DNA of 13,297 nt from Bacteroidales bacterium. Lineage in GTDB: Bacteria > Bacteroidota > Bacteroidia > Bacteroidales > VadinHA17. A model generated the notes under the pieces. The model did no database searches. It saw only the letters and a program-made list of their open reading frames with translations, and was not told the DNA's origin. The stretch spans positions 1-13,297 of the forward strand of contig JAITVX010000238.1 of assembly GCA_031285575.1 (NCBI GenBank), given 5' to 3'. The position numbers were made by a program, and so were the translations under genes. Below are positions 1 through 7,637 of this stretch, one piece after another (position 1 is the stretch's first letter; every line of letters starts with the position of its first letter).

Positions 1-2
1 TG

Positions 3-248
3 GGACATTCGTGCGGCAATTCAGACCGGACGTTGCTGAACACAATTTTCGAGCATAAGAATTGTATCTCTGTAAAACCTTTCTACCGTCAATGGAAGGA
101 TAAAGACACTGATGAAATCAAAAATAATTACATGAACATATATAAAAACATATCCCGCAACTTTAACGATAAAAAAGCTCTGCGTGATATTGTTGTAAAC
201 AAAGAGTATTGTAAACCGCTAATTCCTGCAGAAAAACCGACCGCATAA
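3..248 (+). CDS. AbiH-like abortive-infection protein, C-terminal end (5' partial)
   Basis: The reading frame is open from the window edge to a TAA at 246-248, so this is the last 81 codons of a longer gene. The visible part begins GHSCGNSDRTLLNTIFEH and continues with ISRNFNDK and a tail containing VVNKEYCKPLIP. A GHS-x4-SD motif followed by 'LLNxIFEH' and a 'FNDK' segment near the C-terminus is what I recall from Bacteroidetes proteins of the AbiH family, which are phage-defence (abortive infection) proteins usually of about 300-400 residues. The TTG at 33 is only an internal codon and not a likely start. The DNA is AT-richer than the oxidoreductase gene that follows, which would fit an acquired defence gene but proves nothing. 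The family call rests on motif memory and the N-terminal domain is outside the window. Confidence 0.55.
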   Translation, partial: GHSCGNSDRTLLNTIFEHKNCISVKPFYRQWKDKDTDEIKNNYMNIYKNISRNFNDKKALRDIVVNKEYCKPLIPAEKPTA

Positions 249-401
249 AACTTTTTTGCTTTCCGTTTGCATGTTAAGTCATAAAAAAAACTACCTTGCC
301 ACCCTGTAAAAATGAAACGGTACGTCCGCAAAGCGGAGCAGGCATTTCATATGTGAAACGCATAAAAAAACGAATATTTGGCAAACTAAAAATACGGAAT
401 T

Positions 402-1391
402 ATGAAAAAATATAAATGGGGAATATTGACCGCCGGTAAAATGTCGGCCAAATTTGTGAGGGCGCTCAAACTGCTCCACAACGCCGAGCTTTATGCCGTT
501 GGTGCTCGCGATATTTCAAGAGCCAAGCTGTTTGCCGGCGAACACGGCATAAAAAAATATTACGGCAGCTACGAAGAGCTTGCGGCAGATACCGATGTAG
601 ATATAATATACATAGCATCGCCCCATGCCAGCCATTTCGAGCATACCATGCTGTGCCTCAAAAACCGCAAGGCCGTTTTGTGCGAGAAAGCCTTTGCGCT
701 CGACACCGCCGAAGCCGCGGCAATGATTGAAGAGGCGCACAGGCAAAACGTATTTTTGATGGACGCGCTGTGGCCGCCCTTCCAGCCTGTTTACCGGCAA
801 ACGAAAGACCTGCTGCTGAAGGGAGAAATAGGGAGACTGATACACATCGACGCCCGGTTCGGGTTTCAGGCGCCATACGATGCCGCCGACAGAAAGTTCA
901 ACCTGATGCTCGGCGGCGGGTCGCTGCTCGACATCGGCATATATCCCGTTAACGACATACTCTATTTCATGGGAACGCCCGACAGCGTAACCGCAAAAGC
1001 CACATTTGCCGGCAGTGGCGCCGAACATTCGATAAACATAATTTTCGGTTTCAACAGCGGACAAACGGCAAGCGTATTCAGTTCGTTCAGGGTATCCGCC
1101 GGCATCGAGTGCACGCTTTACGGCGAAAACGGCAACCTTGTGTTTTCGCGCGGACGCGACATGTCGCAGCGGCTGACACTGGCCGTAAACGGTAAAAAGC
1201 CCGAAGAACATTCGTTCATACCCGAAGGCATGGGCTACCACTACGAAGCCGCAGAGGTGATGAGATGCCTCGACGAAGGCAAGACGGAAAGCCCCGCAGT
1301 GCCCCATTCATACAGCCTCGCGCTTATGAACATACTCGACAGGGTTAGAAGTGAGGCCGGTATTGTTTTCCCGAAACAGCGGCCGTCATGA
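402..1391 (+). CDS. Gfo/Idh/MocA-family NAD(P)-dependent oxidoreductase (dihydrodiol dehydrogenase-like)
   Basis: A cytoplasmic dehydrogenase of 329 residues, normal length for the family. The N-terminal Rossmann fold starts WGILTAGKMS (residues 6-15), where a Thr stands in for the usual second Gly. The catalytic-lysine motif is EKAFAL at 95-100 (K96), the usual form being EKP. FLMDALW (118-124) and GGGSLLDIGIY (171-181) are conserved marks of the C-terminal sheet domain. The C-terminal pattern GMGYHYEAAEVMRCLDEG followed by ESP resembles animal and bacterial trans-1,2-dihydrobenzene-1,2-diol dehydrogenases, and bacterial relatives often oxidise sugars. The substrate cannot be read from sequence; the glycosyltransferase that overlaps its end suggests a sugar or sugar nucleotide. 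The ATG at 402 has no Shine-Dalgarno, as usual in Bacteroidetes. The 153-bp upstream gap contains two short inverted repeats (TCCGC-AAA-GCGGA at 325-337, TTTCA-TATG-TGAAA at 345-358) without a T-tract. Confidence 0.9.
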   Translation: MKKYKWGILTAGKMSAKFVRALKLLHNAELYAVGARDISRAKLFAGEHGIKKYYGSYEELAADTDVDIIYIASPHASHFEHTMLCLKNRKAVLCEKAFALDTAEAAAMIEEAHRQNVFLMDALWPPFQPVYRQTKDLLLKGEIGRLIHIDARFGFQAPYDAADRKFNLMLGGGSLLDIGIYPVNDILYFMGTPDSVTAKATFAGSGAEHSINIIFGFNSGQTASVFSSFRVSAGIECTLYGENGNLVFSRGRDMSQRLTLAVNGKKPEEHSFIPEGMGYHYEAAEVMRCLDEGKTESPAVPHSYSLALMNILDRVRSEAGIVFPKQRPS

Positions 1392-2509
1392 CTCTGGCAT
1401 TCGACGCAAAGCGGGCGTTTCACAACAACCGTGGGCTGGGAAACTACAGCCGCGACGTAATAAGGCTCATGGCCGGCTATTTCCCCGAAAACAGCTACTA
1501 TCTGTTTAATCCGGTTAAGAGAGTGAAGGTAAAACTGCTCAACATTCCGGCCAGTGCAACGGAAGTTGTGCCTGAAAGCCGTTTCTACTCAACGTTTCCA
1601 GGTTTGTGGCGAAGCCGGGGATGCTTGTCGAAGATTAAAGAACTGAAGCCCGACATTTATCACGGCCTCAGCCAGGAACTGCCCTGGGGTATCCACAAAA
1701 CCGCAGTGCGCACCGCAGTAACCATGCACGACGCCATATTTATGAAGTTTCCGGAACTGTACGACACGCTTTACCGGAAAATTTTCGAGCAAAAAAACCG
1801 TTACAGCGTAAAGGTAGCCGACCGCATTGTGGCCATCAGCCAGCAAACCAGGCTCGACATTATTGAGTATTTCGATGCCGACCCTGCAAAGATAGATGTG
1901 GTTTACCAGGGGTGCAATAATATTTTCAGGCAAAAGACAACCGAAGCGGAACAGGAAACGATAAGAAAAAAACACAATCTTCCCCGCAATTTTATGCTCG
2001 ACGTGGGCGCCATCGAAAAGCGCAAAAACCTCGAAACGGTTATAAGAGCCATGCACATTGCAAAACCCGGCATTTCGCTGGTGGTAGCAGGCAACAAATC
2101 GGCCTACCTTGCCGAGGTGAAGCAGCTGATATCCGAACTGAAACTCGACAGTCAGGTTATATTCCTTCACGGCATTCCATTCGGCGACCTTCCCGCCATA
2201 TACGCCATGGCGTCTGTGTTCATCTATCCGTCGCGCTACGAAGGATTTGGCATCCCCATCCTCGAAGCGCTCTGCACTGGTACGCCGGTGCTTACCTCCA
2301 GCGGAAGCTGCTTCCGCGAAACCGGCGGCGACGCAGCACTCTACGTCGATTACGGCAAAGCCGAAGAGATGGCGGCAACAATGACGCGCATTTTAACCGA
2401 CACCGCACTCAGACACGATATGATAACAAAAGGATTCGCCCACGCCAGCCTGTTTACCGACGACAGGGTTGCCGCAAGCCTGATGGCGGTTTACCGAAAC
2501 CTTATTTAA
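1388..2509 (+). CDS. GT4-family glycosyltransferase (GT-B fold)
   Basis: A retaining glycosyltransferase of 373 residues that would transfer a sugar from a nucleotide donor to a glycan or lipid-linked acceptor at the cytoplasmic face of the membrane. The acceptor-side domain has the glycine loop NNRGLGNYSRD (13-23) and TMHDAIFMKFPELY (112-125). The donor domain opens with VGAIEKRKNLETVI (206-219), whose basic residues usually contact the donor phosphates. It carries the family EX7E motif as E285-GFGIPIL-E293, followed by GTPVLTSSGSCFRETGGDAALYVD. No membrane segment is evident. Its ATG overlaps the stop of the oxidoreductase (ATGA at 1388-1391), implying translational coupling. A shortened second glycosyltransferase starts 10 bases after its stop. 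Donor and acceptor are not predictable; a role in surface polysaccharide or glycoprotein glycan synthesis is inferred from the fold and the neighbours. Confidence 0.93.
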   Translation: MTLAFDAKRAFHNNRGLGNYSRDVIRLMAGYFPENSYYLFNPVKRVKVKLLNIPASATEVVPESRFYSTFPGLWRSRGCLSKIKELKPDIYHGLSQELPWGIHKTAVRTAVTMHDAIFMKFPELYDTLYRKIFEQKNRYSVKVADRIVAISQQTRLDIIEYFDADPAKIDVVYQGCNNIFRQKTTEAEQETIRKKHNLPRNFMLDVGAIEKRKNLETVIRAMHIAKPGISLVVAGNKSAYLAEVKQLISELKLDSQVIFLHGIPFGDLPAIYAMASVFIYPSRYEGFGIPILEALCTGTPVLTSSGSCFRETGGDAALYVDYGKAEEMAATMTRILTDTALRHDMITKGFAHASLFTDDRVAASLMAVYRNLI

Positions 2510-2519
2510 TATCCCTGTT

Positions 2520-2732
2520 ATGGCAAAGAAAAAGATACTCGTCGATTTGTCGATCCTTAAAAATATTTATTGCGGACTTGGGCAAATTGCACTAATCGAC
2601 ACAAATTTATCCCCGTTTTACGCATCGCCCGTCGGTGCTGAAAAAAACAGGGCTTATGCCGCCACGTTTTCCTACGAAAAACACATGGAAGCATACCGGA
2701 AAGTTTATGAATATCTTGCGAGCTGCGAATGA
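2520..2732 (+). pseudogene. Remnant of a second glycosyltransferase, internally deleted
   Basis: An ATG-started frame of 70 codons, far too short for a glycosyltransferase. Its first 25 or so residues (MAKKKILVDLSILKNIYCGL plus GQIAL) look like the N-terminal strand and glycine loop that open GT-B enzymes in Bacteroidetes capsule clusters. Its last 28 or so (AYAATFSYEKHMEAYRKVYE and onward) look like the helical tail that closes such enzymes, where a 'FSYEKHMEAYRKVY' type motif is common. The donor domain with EX7E is absent. The simplest reading is an in-frame internal deletion of some 250-300 codons. It follows the intact glycosyltransferase by 10 bases and would be co-transcribed. It then runs tail-to-tail into thrA with only 23 bases between the stops and no visible hairpin terminator. 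It could instead be a genuine small protein; the assignment of both ends is by pattern only. Confidence 0.5.
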
Positions 2733-2755
2733 AGTGAAACCAGATATTTCGGGTT

Positions 2756-5182
2756 TCAAACGTTTACAACTCGCATTAAATCGGCAAACACTCCGGCGGC
2801 GGTTACTTCGTCGCCGGCTCCGTAGCCTTTTATTACCATCGGGAGTTCTCTGTATCTTGTTGTTGTGAGCGAAATGATATTCGAGCTGCCTTCAAGGTTA
2901 TATGCGGGGTGTGTTGGGCCTATTGTCAGGAGTTCAACTTTTGCCTTGCCGTTGTCGAGGGTGGCGAAGAAGCGCCATTTGAGGTTTGACGATTCAAGCT
3001 GTTTCCTCTTTTCTTCAAATTCCACATCGTATTCTTTGACTTTCCCGAAGAAGTCGGCCAGGCTGCCTTCAAAACATTCTTCGGGCAGGAATTTTTTAAT
3101 TTCAACGTCACCGAATTCGAGCCGGTATCCTGCCTCGCGCGAAAGAATAAGTATTTTTCTTACCACGTCGGTTCCGCTAAGGTCTATGCGCGGGTCGGGT
3201 TCGGAGTAGCCTTTTTCCCTTGCCTTTTTTATGGCTTCGCTAAGTGGCATGCTGGGGCCTATTTCGTTGAATATAAAATTTATTGTGCCTGAAAGTACTG
3301 CTTCTATCCTCAGTATCCTGTCGCCGCTTAGCGCCAGGTCGTTTATGGTTTTTATAACAGGCAGGCCGGCGCCTACGGTTGTTTCGTAAATAAACCTTAC
3401 GCCCTTTTCGGAGGCAATGGTTTTAAGGTGCTGGTAATAGTCGAACGACGACGAGCAGGCTATTTTATTTGCCGTAACAACCGAAACATATTTTGAAAGG
3501 ATGTCGGCGTATTTCGATGCTACGGCGCCGTTGGCGGTGCAATCTACAAATATCGAGTTCCGGAGGTTCAGTTCGGCCATCTGGCTTATAAACAGGTCGA
3601 GGTCGCTGTTGTCGTCCGACATGTTTAACCTTTCGCTGCAATGTTCAAGGGGAATACCCTTTTTGTCGATAACCATTTTTCTGGAGTTGGTTATTCCCAT
3701 GAGGTTTATCTTCAGGTTACAGTCTTCCAGAAGTGCTGCGGCCTGGTCGTTAAGCTGTTTCAGGAGGCTCGACCCTACAACGCCATATCCGGCCACAAAC
3801 AGGTGCATTTCGATGTAGCGCGACAGGAAAAAGCTGTCGTGGATGGCGTTCATGGCGCGGTTAAGGCTTTTCTGCCTTATAACTACGGATATGTTCAGTT
3901 CCGACGACCCCTGGGCTGTGGCTATAACGCTTATTCCGTTTCGTCCCAGTGCCGAAAACAGTGTGGCCGATATTCCGGGGGTGTTTTTCATCTTTTCGCC
4001 AACAATGGCTATTATCGAAAGATCGTTTTCAACATGAACATGGAGTTCGTTGCGCCCGGTTTCTTTTTTAAATTCTTCGTTTATTGCACTTACCGCTTTG
4101 CCGGAATCTTCGGGGGTTACGGCAAAGGTTATCGAGTATTCCGACGAAGCCTGCGTAATAAGAACAACGTTGATTGCCTGCCGTGCAAGGGCGCTGAAGA
4201 GGCGCATCGACGTGCCGGTTACTCCAACCATGCATGTGCCCTGCAGTGTTATCAGGTCGATGCTGTCAATTGACGATATGCCTTTTATGGGGCTTCTGTT
4301 GTCGTCGGCCGGCATGGAGCTTATTACGGAGCCACCGAGCGAAGGATTGAATGTGTTGAGTACGCGAACGGGAATGTTTTTCCTGTAAACCGGCCTGAGC
4401 GACGGTGTATAAATAACCTTTGCACCGAAATGCGACAGCTCTATTGCTTCGCCGTATGTGAGGCTCTTTATTGAATATGCGCGTTCTACTTTTTTGGGGT
4501 CGGCGGTCATAAAACCGTCAACGTCTGTCCAAATTTCGAGGGCTGTTGCACTGATGGCCGCTGCTATTATTGCTGCGGTATAGTCCGACCCTCCGCGTCC
4601 GAGGGTTGTTGTGCGGCCGTTATGGTCGGAGGCAATAAAGCCGGGGAGCAGGGTTACTTTTGCACAGGGGACATTTTTCGCTATCAGTTCGTTGGTTGCT
4701 GCGAAATCGACTTCTGCGCATCCGAAGTTACTGTCGGTTTTTATTATGTTTCTTGCATCAACCAGCTTGCAGTTATCAATGTAATGGCTTATTATTGACG
4801 ACGACAGTATTTCGCCGGCGGCCACAACCGTGTCGAGCAGTTCGGGGGTGTTGCCGGCTTTTCCGGAGAAAACGGAGCGAAGGCTGGTGTCGAGGCCGGA
4901 AAAAACATCGTCAACAGTATCAAAAACTGCTGTGTGTTTCTTTTCGTCAATCAGCTGCCTGGCGAAATCTATGTGTTTTGCTTTAAGGTCGTTCAGTCCG
5001 GTCATGTATTCACCGTTGTGCCGACAGGCCTGGTCGAAAAGCCGTTTCAGTTCGTCGGTTACTCCGTTAAACGCCGAAACTACAACAACACATCCCTGTT
5101 GCTGCGATTCAATAATTTTCTTTACGTCTTTTATTCTTTCGGGCGAACCTGTTGATGTTCCGCCAAATTTCAAAACTTTCAT
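2756..5182 (-). CDS. thrA: Bifunctional aspartokinase / homoserine dehydrogenase
   Basis: This fused enzyme catalyses the first (ATP + aspartate to aspartyl phosphate) and third (aspartate semialdehyde to homoserine, NAD(P)H) steps of the threonine/methionine branch. At 808 residues it is close to the usual length (about 810-820). The kinase domain has KFGGTS (5-10), TTLGRGGSDYTA (192-203) and TDVDGFMTADP (219-229). Two ACT regulatory domains lie at roughly 310-455 (CMVGVTG; IAIVGEKMKNTPGISATLFSAL), so threonine feedback is likely. The dehydrogenase begins with the dinucleotide loop GYGVVG (465-470). It continues with TANK (570-573), SGTINFIFNE (631-640) and the EPDPRIDLSGTDVVRK signature (661-676), and ends in GAGDEVTAAGVFA (788-800). 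All expected motifs are intact. In many Bacteroidetes thrA is followed by other threonine genes; here the downstream neighbour is a convergent glycosyltransferase remnant. No attenuator-like leader peptide was seen upstream. Confidence 0.97.
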   Translation of the reverse strand: MKVLKFGGTSTGSPERIKDVKKIIESQQQGCVVVVSAFNGVTDELKRLFDQACRHNGEYMTGLNDLKAKHIDFARQLIDEKKHTAVFDTVDDVFSGLDTSLRSVFSGKAGNTPELLDTVVAAGEILSSSIISHYIDNCKLVDARNIIKTDSNFGCAEVDFAATNELIAKNVPCAKVTLLPGFIASDHNGRTTTLGRGGSDYTAAIIAAAISATALEIWTDVDGFMTADPKKVERAYSIKSLTYGEAIELSHFGAKVIYTPSLRPVYRKNIPVRVLNTFNPSLGGSVISSMPADDNRSPIKGISSIDSIDLITLQGTCMVGVTGTSMRLFSALARQAINVVLITQASSEYSITFAVTPEDSGKAVSAINEEFKKETGRNELHVHVENDLSIIAIVGEKMKNTPGISATLFSALGRNGISVIATAQGSSELNISVVIRQKSLNRAMNAIHDSFFLSRYIEMHLFVAGYGVVGSSLLKQLNDQAAALLEDCNLKINLMGITNSRKMVIDKKGIPLEHCSERLNMSDDNSDLDLFISQMAELNLRNSIFVDCTANGAVASKYADILSKYVSVVTANKIACSSSFDYYQHLKTIASEKGVRFIYETTVGAGLPVIKTINDLALSGDRILRIEAVLSGTINFIFNEIGPSMPLSEAIKKAREKGYSEPDPRIDLSGTDVVRKILILSREAGYRLEFGDVEIKKFLPEECFEGSLADFFGKVKEYDVEFEEKRKQLESSNLKWRFFATLDNGKAKVELLTIGPTHPAYNLEGSSNIISLTTTRYRELPMVIKGYGAGDEVTAAGVFADLMRVVNV

Positions 5183-5223
5183 AATAATTAAAATAAGTAT
5201 GCCTCAAAACGGTTGCAAGGCTG

Positions 5224-5258
5224 CAAACTTAATACAAAACATGCTATAAGATAGCAAA
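5224..5258 (-). promoter_or_regulatory. Candidate Bacteroidetes-type promoter of thrA
   Basis: Read on the minus strand, TAAGTTTG (5231-5224) matches the Bacteroidetes -7 box TAnnTTTG exactly, and a TTTG (5258-5255) lies 23 bases upstream as a possible -33 box. The usual gap is nearer 20, so the spacing is somewhat long. Transcription would start near 5217, leaving an untranslated leader of about 35 bases before the thrA ATG. A promoter here would make thrA independent of the acyl-CoA synthetase upstream. Confidence 0.4.
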
Positions 5259-5297
5259 AGAAGTAAATATTTTAATTGACGAATATTCAGGTGCCGC

Positions 5298-5561
5298 TCA
5301 TAGGTTATGAAACAGCCTTTTTGTCGTGAAGCGACTTTCCATAACTTATGGAACGGTATTTTTTTTCATCTGATGCTTTTCATAAGCCATGGAACGGCCA
5401 TTTTGTCATGCGACGGCATTTCATGGCTTATGGAATGGTGTTTTTTTTCATTTGATGCTTTTCATGAGTTATGGAACCGCCTTTTTGTTGTGAAGCGACT
5501 TTCCATAGCTTATGGAATGGTATTTTTTCCCATTTAATACTTTTCATAAGTTATGGAACCG
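5298..5561. repeat. Tandem array of seven near-palindromes, ~41-bp spacing and 82-bp higher-order period
   Basis: Seven copies of a near-palindrome of about 17 bases start at 5298, 5337, 5379, 5420, 5461, 5501 and 5543, that is 39-42 bases apart. The clearest copy, TTCCATAACTTATGGAA (5337-5353), is a perfect 8+1+8 inverted repeat. Others are TTCCATAGCTTATGGAA (5501-5517) and TTCATAAGTTATGGAA (5543-5558). The linkers alternate between two types. One, after copies 2, 4 and 6, is a T-run followed by CATyTGATGCTTTT or a close variant. The other, after copies 1, 3 and 5, is close to CCTTTTTGTCGTGAAGCGACTT. Together they give a direct repeat of about 82 bases, present about three and a half times. 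The array fills most of the 414 bases between the acyl-CoA synthetase stop and thrA, both leftward. A further A/T-rich inverted repeat flanks it (CGTTTTT at 5562-5568 with AAAAACG at 5575-5581). Possible roles are transcript-end hairpins, a protein-binding array or a selfish repeat; the sequence does not decide between them. Confidence 0.9.
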
Positions 5562-5596
5562 CGTTTTTTCCGGTAAAAACGGGCATATTCATGAAG

Positions 5597-7510
5597 TTAT
5601 CCCAGTTTCATCTTTTCAACTTCTTCCATGTTCCGTTCGTTGGTAACTGCTTTGGCGTCGGTGGTATATAGGTAGTCGATAAGGGTTTGATACCTGTCTG
5701 TTATTTTATTCCTTACTATTTTCATGCTCGAGTTCATCAGTCCGTTTTCTTCGGTAAAGCCTTCTTCAAGAATGCCGAGCGCAACGGGAAGCCACCTCTG
5801 CGGAAACATGTTGCCGTATTTTCCGCTTATGCGGTATTCGTTTATTTCATTTTCGATGAGCGTAATTACGGCTCTTTTGCCTTCGTCGGAACCGGCAGAG
5901 AGATTTTTTTCGCCCAAATACAGCCTTAGTGCATGCTGGTTGGGAACTATAATGGCTACCGAGTATGGTTTCTGATTGTTGTACATCATGCACTGGTCGA
6001 TGTATTTCGACTGTTCGGCAATAGCTTCTTCAATGCCTTCGGGGCTGAATTTTTCTCCGTCGTCGGCTATCAGAAGGCTTTTGAACCGTCCGAGCACATA
6101 CAGAAATCCGTCTTCAGTTACGTATCCGAGGTCACTGGTATATAGCCATCCGTCTATTATTGTTTCCCGTGTTGCCGCTTCATTTTTCCAGTAGCCATGC
6201 ATTACGTTGCCGCCGCGGATAACAATTTCGCCCTTTTGGCCGGCCGGCAGTTCTGCACCGTTTTCATCGCATATCTTCATATCCATGTTGTTTACCGGCG
6301 CTCCCGACGAGCCGAGCCGGTGCCTGCCCGCCGAGTTTGACGATATTACCGGCGAGGCTTCGCTTAGTCCATATCCCTGATACATCGGTATGCCTATGGC
6401 GTAAAAAAAACGCTGCAGCTCAATATCGAGAAGTGCTCCGCCACCAATAAAATAGTCGAGTTCGCCTCCGTAGGCTTCCCTTATTTTTGAAAACAGTATT
6501 TTGTCATACAGCCTTAAAAGCGGCTTTTTAAGCTTTTGCAATCCCCGTCCTCTGTTCCACCCTTCTTTATTATACGAATACGATATTCTGATGGCATGAT
6601 TGAAAAGTATTTCAGAGAACCGGCCCTTTTCCTTAATGCCTTTCTCTATGTTTTTCCTGAAGTTTTTGGCAATTGCCGGCACGCTCATCAGCAGGTTAGG
6701 TTTTATTTCCCTCAGGCATACCGGAAGGTTGCGGAGTGTTTCCATTGGTGTTTTGCCGGTTTTTACCGATGCAATGCTGGCTCCCTTGCCCATAAAGGCA
6801 TAAATGCCGCAAGTGTGCCCGAACGAATGATCCCACGGAAGAATTATCAGGGTTTTGTAAAACGACGGCAGGTCTATAAGGCTGTATGCCTGGTAAACGT
6901 TTGAAACATAGTTGCCGTGAGTAAGAATTATTCCCTTGGGGTCGGCCGTTGTGCCCGACGTATAGCAAATATTGGCAAAATCGGAAGGAAGTATGTCTTT
7001 ATACAGCTTTTCAAACGTTTCCATGTTTCCCGGCACATCCAGCCACTCCCTGCCAATTTTTCTTACCTCGTTGAAATGTATTTCGTTGGCGGCGTATTCT
7101 TCCTGCGAGTCGAGATGAATAATCTTCTCTATCGTACTGCATTCGTCAATTACTTCGCGCAGTTTTGCCGCCTGTATCGACGACACTAAAATCATTCTTG
7201 CTCCCGAATGGTTTATCCTGAATTTTATCTCTTCAGGCGTAAGCTTTACCGACAGCGGCACGTTCATGGCACCGGCATACAGTATTCCGAGTTCTCCTAT
7301 AACCCAACTGTTGCGGCCCTCTGAAATAAGGCCGAGCCTGTCGCCCTTTTCTATACCGAGCTTTATCAGCCCTGCGGCAAATTCATACACAAGTTTCCGC
7401 GTTTCGCCGTATGTTGTACCTTCATATTTATCATTCGGCTTTTCCCACAAGTAAACATTGGCGCTGAATTTCTCCACACTCTCTTCAAAAAACTGAATTA
7501 ACGATTTCAT
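5597..7510 (-). CDS. Long-chain fatty acyl-CoA synthetase (AMP-forming, ANL superfamily)
   Basis: This enzyme activates a fatty acid with ATP to an acyl-adenylate and then to acyl-CoA, for lipid synthesis or degradation, at the cytoplasmic membrane face. The 637 residues match the long-chain (FAA/FadD15-like) group, which is longer than small acyl-CoA ligases. Visible ANL motifs are the phosphate loop YTSGTTADPKG (183-193), LPWDHSFGHTCG (224-235), the adenine-site motif GYGLSEASP (379-387), GWLYTSDLG (454-462) with the ribose-binding Asp (D460), and the hinge GRFKSLLIADDGEKFSPEGIE (474-494). The C-terminal catalytic lysine is probably K597 in GLMNSSMKIVRNKI. There is no signal peptide or clear membrane helix. 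It is the only gene in its transcript before the repeat array that precedes thrA. It is divergent from the SPOR lipoprotein gene, with 127 bases between the starts. Chain-length preference cannot be read from the sequence. Confidence 0.93.
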   Translation of the reverse strand: MKSLIQFFEESVEKFSANVYLWEKPNDKYEGTTYGETRKLVYEFAAGLIKLGIEKGDRLGLISEGRNSWVIGELGILYAGAMNVPLSVKLTPEEIKFRINHSGARMILVSSIQAAKLREVIDECSTIEKIIHLDSQEEYAANEIHFNEVRKIGREWLDVPGNMETFEKLYKDILPSDFANICYTSGTTADPKGIILTHGNYVSNVYQAYSLIDLPSFYKTLIILPWDHSFGHTCGIYAFMGKGASIASVKTGKTPMETLRNLPVCLREIKPNLLMSVPAIAKNFRKNIEKGIKEKGRFSEILFNHAIRISYSYNKEGWNRGRGLQKLKKPLLRLYDKILFSKIREAYGGELDYFIGGGALLDIELQRFFYAIGIPMYQGYGLSEASPVISSNSAGRHRLGSSGAPVNNMDMKICDENGAELPAGQKGEIVIRGGNVMHGYWKNEAATRETIIDGWLYTSDLGYVTEDGFLYVLGRFKSLLIADDGEKFSPEGIEEAIAEQSKYIDQCMMYNNQKPYSVAIIVPNQHALRLYLGEKNLSAGSDEGKRAVITLIENEINEYRISGKYGNMFPQRWLPVALGILEEGFTEENGLMNSSMKIVRNKITDRYQTLIDYLYTTDAKAVTNERNMEEVEKMKLG

Positions 7511-7577
7511 TCGATAGAATTTTCCGGTTAAAAAATTACGACGAATATACTCAATTATGATTGATTTGAAAATAATA

Positions 7578-7609
7578 TTTGTTTAAGTGAACTATAAATT
7601 ATAGTTTTG
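7578..7609 (+). promoter_or_regulatory. Bacteroidetes-type promoter of the SPOR lipoprotein gene
   Basis: TTTG (7578-7581) and TAGTTTTG (7602-7609) are separated by exactly 20 bases. They fit the Bacteroidetes sigma-ABfr consensus (TTTG, about 20 bases, TAnnTTTG) at every specified position. Transcription would begin near 7615, about 23 bases before the ATG at 7638. This is the best promoter match in the window. Confidence 0.65.
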
Positions 7610-7637
7610 GTGAATTAAATATTTAATATTTTATATT

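Noticed and set aside
325..337. TCCGC-AAA-GCGGA hairpin as terminator of the abiH-like gene
   Set aside because: The stem is only 5 bp and no T-run follows on either strand.
516..1307. Leftward 263-codon ORF opposite the oxidoreductase gene
   Set aside because: The sense frame carries all family motifs, and the antisense product shows no recognisable domain.
3641..4273. Rightward 210-codon ORF opposite thrA
   Set aside because: It is entirely inside the intact thrA coding sequence and its product has no recognisable pattern.
5183..5297. Threonine attenuator or riboswitch before thrA
   Set aside because: The leader is short and holds no Thr/Ile-rich peptide and no terminator/antiterminator pair that I can see.
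5298..5561. CRISPR array
   Set aside because: The repeats are only about 17 bases and imperfect, and the sequences between them alternate between two recurring types instead of being unique. No cas gene is present.
5307..5671. Rightward ORFs of 76 and 66 codons across the repeat array
   Set aside because: They are by-products of the repeats, switch frame because 82 is not divisible by three, lack a promoter and encode unlikely Phe/Trp-rich sequence.
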